Made by a program: the position numbers and the translations under genes
Part shown: positions 13,371-16,794 of the stretch, one piece after another
Numbering within the stretch: the stretch's first letter is position 1
Layout of the letters: each line of letters begins with the position of its first letter
The notes under the pieces: generated by a model
Database searches by the model: none
Seen by the model: only the letters and a program-made list of their open reading frames with translations
Told to the model about the DNA's origin: nothing
Assembly (NCBI GenBank): GCA_005788585.1
Contig: SYBY01000340.1
Location: forward strand, 1 to 16,794
Length of the DNA stretch: 16,794 bases
Source of the DNA: Actinomycetota bacterium
GTDB lineage: Bacteria; Actinomycetota; Thermoleophilia; Solirubrobacterales; Solirubrobacteraceae
Reading direction: 5' to 3'

Positions 13371-14465
13371 ATGTCCCTCCCCACCCATCGCCGCGACTGG
13401 CGGCGCACCCGGGCCGCCGAGCTGCTCGGCATCGCGCACCCGATCATCCAGGGCCCGTTCGGCAGCGGGCTGTCGAGCGTCCCGCTGGCCTCCGCGGTCG
13501 CCGGCGCCGGCGGGCTCGGTTCCTTCGGGGCCCAGCACCTGAGCCCTGCGGGCGTCACTGCGCTCGTCGACGAGCTGCACGCCGCGATCGACGGGGTCTT
13601 CAACGTCAACCTCTGGGTCTCCTCGCACGACGTCCCGGAGGCGGTGTTCGACGATGCCGCCTGGGACGCAGCGGCCGCGCGTTTGCAGCCGCTGTACGAC
13701 GCGGTCGGCATCGACCCGCCCGAGCGTCCGCGGCCCGTGGCCCACGGCTTCGACGACCTTGCCGACGCGCTGATCGCCGCGCGGCCGCCGGTGTTCAGCT
13801 TCGTCTACGGCGTGCCGGACCCGGAGATCCTGGAGCGCTGCCGTGCCGCGGACATCGTCACGGTCGGCACCGCGATCACCGTCGAGGAGGCCGTCGCGCT
13901 CGACGAGGCGGGCGTCGATGCGATCGTCGCATCGGGCTTCGAGGCAGGTGGCCATCGCGTCGCGTTCCTGCGGGAGGCCGAGGACTCGCTGGTCGGGACG
14001 ATGGCGCTTGTCCCCGCGGTCGTGGGCGCCGTGCGGGCGCCGGTGATCGCTGCCGGCGGGATCGCGACGAGCCGGCAGATGGTCGCCGCGCTCACACTCG
14101 GCGCGGACGCGGTCCAGATCGGGACGGCGTTCCTTGCCACCGCCCAGTCGGGCGTCACGCCCGAGCACCGGGCCGCGCTGGTCGACGGCCCGCGCCGCAC
14201 GCGGCTCACGCGGGTGCTGAGCGGGCGCCTCGCTCGCGGGCTGGCCGCGGACATCATGTACGACATCGAGACCGGCGACGAGCGGATCGCCCCGTACCCG
14301 TACCAGGGGGCGCTCATGCGGCCGATCGTCGACGCGGCGCGGCGCCAGGGGCGTGACGATCTCGTGGCGTTCTGGGCCGGCCAGTCCGCGCCGCTGGTGC
14401 AGCCGGACCGCGACGCGGGAGAGCTCGTCGGGGCGCTGGTCGCCGGCGCGGATGCGCTGATGTGA
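13371..14465 (+). CDS. Nitronate monooxygenase (2-nitropropane dioxygenase family)
   Basis: A 364-residue FMN-dependent TIM-barrel enzyme that oxidises alkyl nitronates to carbonyl compounds and nitrite. HPIIQGPFGSG (23-33) is the first FMN strand, H195 in GFEAGGHR is the catalytic histidine position of class I enzymes, AAGGIA (227-232) and QIGTAFL (249-255) bind the FMN phosphate. The full fold is present. Some homologues of this barrel are enoyl-ACP reductases (FabK-like) or act on propionate-3-nitronate, so the physiological substrate is open. ATG 13371 is chosen over in-frame ATG 13287 because the family sequence starts just after it and a good promoter ends 6 bases before it; the longer form would span that promoter and the operator. 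It is divergent from the HxlR gene, its likely regulator. Confidence 0.9.
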   Translation: MSLPTHRRDWRRTRAAELLGIAHPIIQGPFGSGLSSVPLASAVAGAGGLGSFGAQHLSPAGVTALVDELHAAIDGVFNVNLWVSSHDVPEAVFDDAAWDAAAARLQPLYDAVGIDPPERPRPVAHGFDDLADALIAARPPVFSFVYGVPDPEILERCRAADIVTVGTAITVEEAVALDEAGVDAIVASGFEAGGHRVAFLREAEDSLVGTMALVPAVVGAVRAPVIAAGGIATSRQMVAALTLGADAVQIGTAFLATAQSGVTPEHRAALVDGPRRTRLTRVLSGRLARGLAADIMYDIETGDERIAPYPYQGALMRPIVDAARRQGRDDLVAFWAGQSAPLVQPDRDAGELVGALVAGADALM

Positions 14466-14487
14466 CGCTCCGGCGCGCGATGCGGAC

Positions 14488-14524
14488 GCCGACGCTGTGC
14501 CCGCTCAGCGGGTCTTGCGTCGGC
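14488..14524. terminator. Bidirectional terminator hairpin
   Basis: GCCGACGC (14488-14495) pairs with GCGTCGGC (14517-14524), and an inner CCCGC/GCGGG stem with loop TCA sits within it. It lies between the convergent stops at 14465 and 14531 and can serve both genes. Confidence 0.7.
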
Positions 14525-14530
14525 AGGAAG

Positions 14531-15976
14531 CTACGCCGCGCGGCGCTGCTGCGGCGCGGCCGCCGCGGCGAGCGACACGACCTCCGCGTCCCGCCCCGGA
14601 AGCACCGCCGGATCGTCGGTCTGCACCCACGCCTGCAGGGCCGCGAACGCCTCGGCGTCGAGCTTGTGCGGGACATCGGAGCCGATGATCCCCATCGCCT
14701 TCTCCAGCGGCATGCCGTCGCGGTACGGGCGGTTTGCGGTCAGCGCCTCGTAGATGTCGGCGACGGCGAGGATCCGCATGTCGGGCGTCATCTGCTCGGC
14801 GCCGATGCCGCGGTGGTAGCCGCTGCCGTCGAGCTTCTCGTGATGGTTCGCCGCCAGTTCGGCGATCGGCGAGAAGCACGCGGCGCGCGAGAGGATCGCG
14901 TAGGTCTGCCGCGGGTGCTCCTTGATCGCGTCGAACTCGTCGTCGGTGAGCTTGCCCGGCTTGTCGAGGATCGCGTTGGAGACCGCGAGCTTGCCGATGT
15001 CGTGCAGCAGCGCTGCGCGGCGCAGGTCGCGCAGCCGGTCTCCGCCGATGCCGGACTGCCGCGCGATCCCGATGGTGACGTCCGCGACGCGCGAGGAGTG
15101 GTTGAACGTGAACGGCGACTTCGCGTCGATGACCCGCGAGAAGGCCTCGGCGATGCGGTCGAGCTGTGCGTCGTCCGCGGTGACCATGCGGTCGCCGGGG
15201 TCGTGTTCGGCGACCGAGCCCGCGGGATCGTCCTCGACCAGCGACGCCCACAGCGGATCGCCGATCGGCAGCGAGGTCAGCGCGTCGACGAGGTCGGGGT
15301 CGAACCAGGTGCCGCGCCGGGCGGTCGCGATCTCGATCGCCTCGTACGGGCCGGCGGCGGCGCAGAAGACCTCGACGGTCTGGGAGAGACAGAGGATGCG
15401 GCCGAGCAGGGGGATCTGGTCGCCGCTGCGACCACTGGGGCGCCCGCCGCCGTTCCAGTGCTCGTCGAGCGCGCGGATCGCCTGCGCCGAGGCCTCGGGC
15501 AGTTCGAGCATGCGGGCGATCTCCGCACCGCGCTCACACCGCGCGGCGAACAGGTCGTCGGCGAAGGCGCCCGTGCGCGCGAGTTCGATGATCGCCTTCA
15601 GGCGGCCCGACAGGCCCCGGCCGCGACCGGCGGACGTGATCGCCCAGCGGCGCTCGGCCTTGGCGTCGTCGGTGTCGAGGAACTTGCTGGTGCGCTTGAG
15701 CTCGAGGTCGTCCGTGGAGAAGATCTCGGCCATGCGTGACGCGTTGGCCGAGCAGCCCGCGTCCTTCATGAGCAGCGCGTAGAAGAGGGCCGAGCGGTCC
15801 TCTTCGGGCAGGCGGATGACCTCCGCGAGGCGCATCCCGATGAGGCAGCTGCGCAGCGCGTGGCCGGGCGGCTGGCCCTCGGTGATGTCGAGCGCATGGG
15901 TCAGCGCACCGAGGATCTCGGACAGCGCGTAGCGCTGGTCCTGGGCGGGGACGTCAGGGCTCACGCCTTGGATCAT
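14531..15976 (-). CDS. Tandem HD / HD-GYP domain protein (cyclic di-GMP phosphodiesterase-like)
   Basis: A 481-residue cytoplasmic protein with two HD-type halves. The first (about 15-245) is degenerate: the metal-binding HD is replaced by K71-D72 in YALLMKDAGC, and EHWNGGGRP (172-180) stands where a GYP loop would be. The second (about 268-450) is well kept: H293 in FNHSSRVADV, H325-D326 in LLHDIGK, H354, H378-H379 (NHHEKLDGSGYH) and RILAVADIYEALTANRPYR (401-419). The signature reads GYH instead of GYP. HD-GYP enzymes hydrolyse cyclic di-GMP; the active-site metals should bind here, but the altered loop may change activity. Two starts are possible. ATG 15976 follows a terminator hairpin by 6 bases; GTG 15964 has a GATGAT box 7 bases upstream. 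Stop 14531 is convergent with the nitronate monooxygenase gene. Confidence 0.88.
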   Translation of the reverse strand: MIQGVSPDVPAQDQRYALSEILGALTHALDITEGQPPGHALRSCLIGMRLAEVIRLPEEDRSALFYALLMKDAGCSANASRMAEIFSTDDLELKRTSKFLDTDDAKAERRWAITSAGRGRGLSGRLKAIIELARTGAFADDLFAARCERGAEIARMLELPEASAQAIRALDEHWNGGGRPSGRSGDQIPLLGRILCLSQTVEVFCAAAGPYEAIEIATARRGTWFDPDLVDALTSLPIGDPLWASLVEDDPAGSVAEHDPGDRMVTADDAQLDRIAEAFSRVIDAKSPFTFNHSSRVADVTIGIARQSGIGGDRLRDLRRAALLHDIGKLAVSNAILDKPGKLTDDEFDAIKEHPRQTYAILSRAACFSPIAELAANHHEKLDGSGYHRGIGAEQMTPDMRILAVADIYEALTANRPYRDGMPLEKAMGIIGSDVPHKLDAEAFAALQAWVQTDDPAVLPGRDAEVVSLAAAAAPQQRRAA

Positions 15977-15982
15977 CGGCCG

Positions 15983-16015
15983 GACGCGCCGGGATCTGCA
16001 GGATCCCGGCGCGTC
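15983..16015 (-). terminator. Terminator hairpin after the exported-protein gene
   Basis: A perfect 14-bp stem: GACGCGCCGGGATC (15983-15996) pairs with GATCCCGGCGCGTC (16002-16015), loop TGCAG. It starts 19 bases after the upstream gene's stop and ends 6 bases before ATG 15976 of the HD-GYP gene. No T-tract follows. Confidence 0.8.
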
Positions 16016-16034
16016 GTCGGCAGATGGTTAGTGC

Positions 16035-16794
16035 CTACTTGACCGTGACCTTCGTCGTGGTCGTCTTCGTGGCGCCGGCGGCGTCGATCGCCGTCACCGC
16101 CACGCGGTAGGTGCCCTTGGCGACCTTGCCCTTGGTCAGGAGCTTCCAGGACGTGGTGCCCCTGGCCACCACGGTCGCCTTCGTCGAGGCGGCCATCGGC
16201 TTGGTGAGCTTCCCGTTCGCCTTGACGAACCGGACCTTGCCCTTGCCGGCGGCCTTTGCGATGCGCAGCTGGACCGACTTCACGGCCTTGCCGCACGTCG
16301 TCGCGGTCGTGCCCGAGAACGCGAGCTTGCCGCCCTTCGTGCTCTTGGCCTTGAGCTTCACGCGCGGCGTGCACGTCGCGTTCGCCGCGATGGGCAGCAC
16401 GTCGGGCAGCTTCGCCGACGGCTTGGCGGGCTCGATCGCGTCGAGCACGCTCTGCGCGGTCACCCCGTCGGTGCCTGCCTTCGGCGCCGCACCGTCAGAG
16501 GCGAACGTGTCGACGAACACCGACGGCCCGCTCACCGCCTCCTGGAAGCGCACGTCCGAGAGCTGGATCGAGCCGGTGGCCGGCTTGCCGGCCTCGCCGA
16601 AGCGCAGCTCGAGCTTGCGCACCTTCGTCAGGTCCAGGCCCTGCGCCGCGAAGTCCGCGAGCGGGATCCGGATCTGGTTGAGGATGATGTGCACCTTGCT
16701 GCTCGTGGTGCCGATCGTCGGGTGCAGGGCGTTGCCGTAGCGCTGCTCGCCGGCGGCCACCGTGGCCTCCTTGCCGGACGCGTCGGTCAGCGCG
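16035..16794 (-). CDS. C-terminal part of a secreted protein with Ig-like tail (partial, 5' end outside window)
   Basis: The frame is open to the right edge (codons continue upstream of the GTG at 16760), so this is about the last 252 residues of a longer protein. The first visible part (to about residue 100) is a beta-rich domain with LNQIRIPLADFAAQGLDL and GSIQLSDVRFQE, a carbohydrate-binding or jelly-roll-like segment common at the end of large secreted hydrolases of this lineage. A linker follows. The last about 110 residues form a Lys/Thr/Ala-rich Ig-like domain with two cysteines (TCTP and TTCG) and a typical GTYRVAVTAIDAAG end. The catalytic part, if any, is outside the window, so no enzyme name is given. 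A terminator hairpin lies just downstream. Confidence 0.75.
   Translation of the reverse strand, partial: ALTDASGKEATVAAGEQRYGNALHPTIGTTSSKVHIILNQIRIPLADFAAQGLDLTKVRKLELRFGEAGKPATGSIQLSDVRFQEAVSGPSVFVDTFASDGAAPKAGTDGVTAQSVLDAIEPAKPSAKLPDVLPIAANATCTPRVKLKAKSTKGGKLAFSGTTATTCGKAVKSVQLRIAKAAGKGKVRFVKANGKLTKPMAASTKATVVARGTTSWKLLTKGKVAKGTYRVAVTAIDAAGATKTTTTKVTVK

Noticed and set aside
14462..15739. Plus-strand frame of 425 codons opposite the HD-GYP gene
   Set aside because: It is an antisense shadow with biased composition; the minus-strand protein has clear HD-GYP motifs.
1..16794. CRISPR array, defence island, prophage, transposon, tRNA or rRNA
   Set aside because: No regularly spaced repeats, integrase or transposase motifs, or structural RNA signatures were seen on either strand.

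Overview
The window is very GC-rich with GC-dominated third codon positions. It carries ergothioneine genes, an MMPL-type exporter, a class III alcohol dehydrogenase next to a metallo-beta-lactamase-fold gene, and secreted proteins ending in Ig-like repeats. This suggests a chromosomal segment of a high-GC actinobacterium, possibly the Thermoleophilia/Solirubrobacterales lineage; the lineage is an inference from gene style, since no rRNA or marker gene is present. Most start codons lack a Shine-Dalgarno sequence. Several instead have a TANNNT -10 box 6-9 bases upstream, the layout of leaderless actinobacterial transcripts.

Layout. 1-2272: a PLP amino-acid deaminase/aldolase (minus, cut by the window edge), divergent from a membrane-anchored zincin-type metallopeptidase and an exported cupredoxin-PKD protein. 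2273-3539: a thiolase behind a leader with a palindrome and a 17-bp direct repeat. 3486-7437 (minus): egtB, egtD and a methyl-accepting chemotaxis protein, close enough to be one operon; the receptor's tail is antisense to the end of the thiolase gene. 7438-7536: a divergent control region holding a 20-bp inverted repeat. 7537-9810: an MMPL/RND transporter followed by a strong hairpin. 9895-11750: a class III alcohol dehydrogenase/formaldehyde dehydrogenase translationally coupled to an MBL-fold hydrolase. 11803-12878: a remnant of an HD-GYP domain and an unrecognised exported protein with less biased codons. 12948-14465: an HxlR regulator divergent from a nitronate monooxygenase, with three GGTNACC boxes between them. 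14531-15976: a tandem HD/HD-GYP protein. 16035-16794: the C-terminal part of an exported protein, cut by the window edge.

How the genes work together. Two small-thiol or electrophile themes stand out: ergothioneine synthesis (EgtB makes the sulfoxide from the hercynine that EgtD makes) and thiol-dependent formaldehyde or aldehyde oxidation. The HxlR/nitronate monooxygenase pair fits a locally regulated detoxification module. The most unusual arrangement is a chemoreceptor with a histidine-rich membrane domain in the apparent ergothioneine operon. No CRISPR array, phage, transposase, tRNA or rRNA is visible. No gene-free stretch exceeds 300 bases; the sparsest part is 11751-12107, which holds only the HD-GYP remnant.
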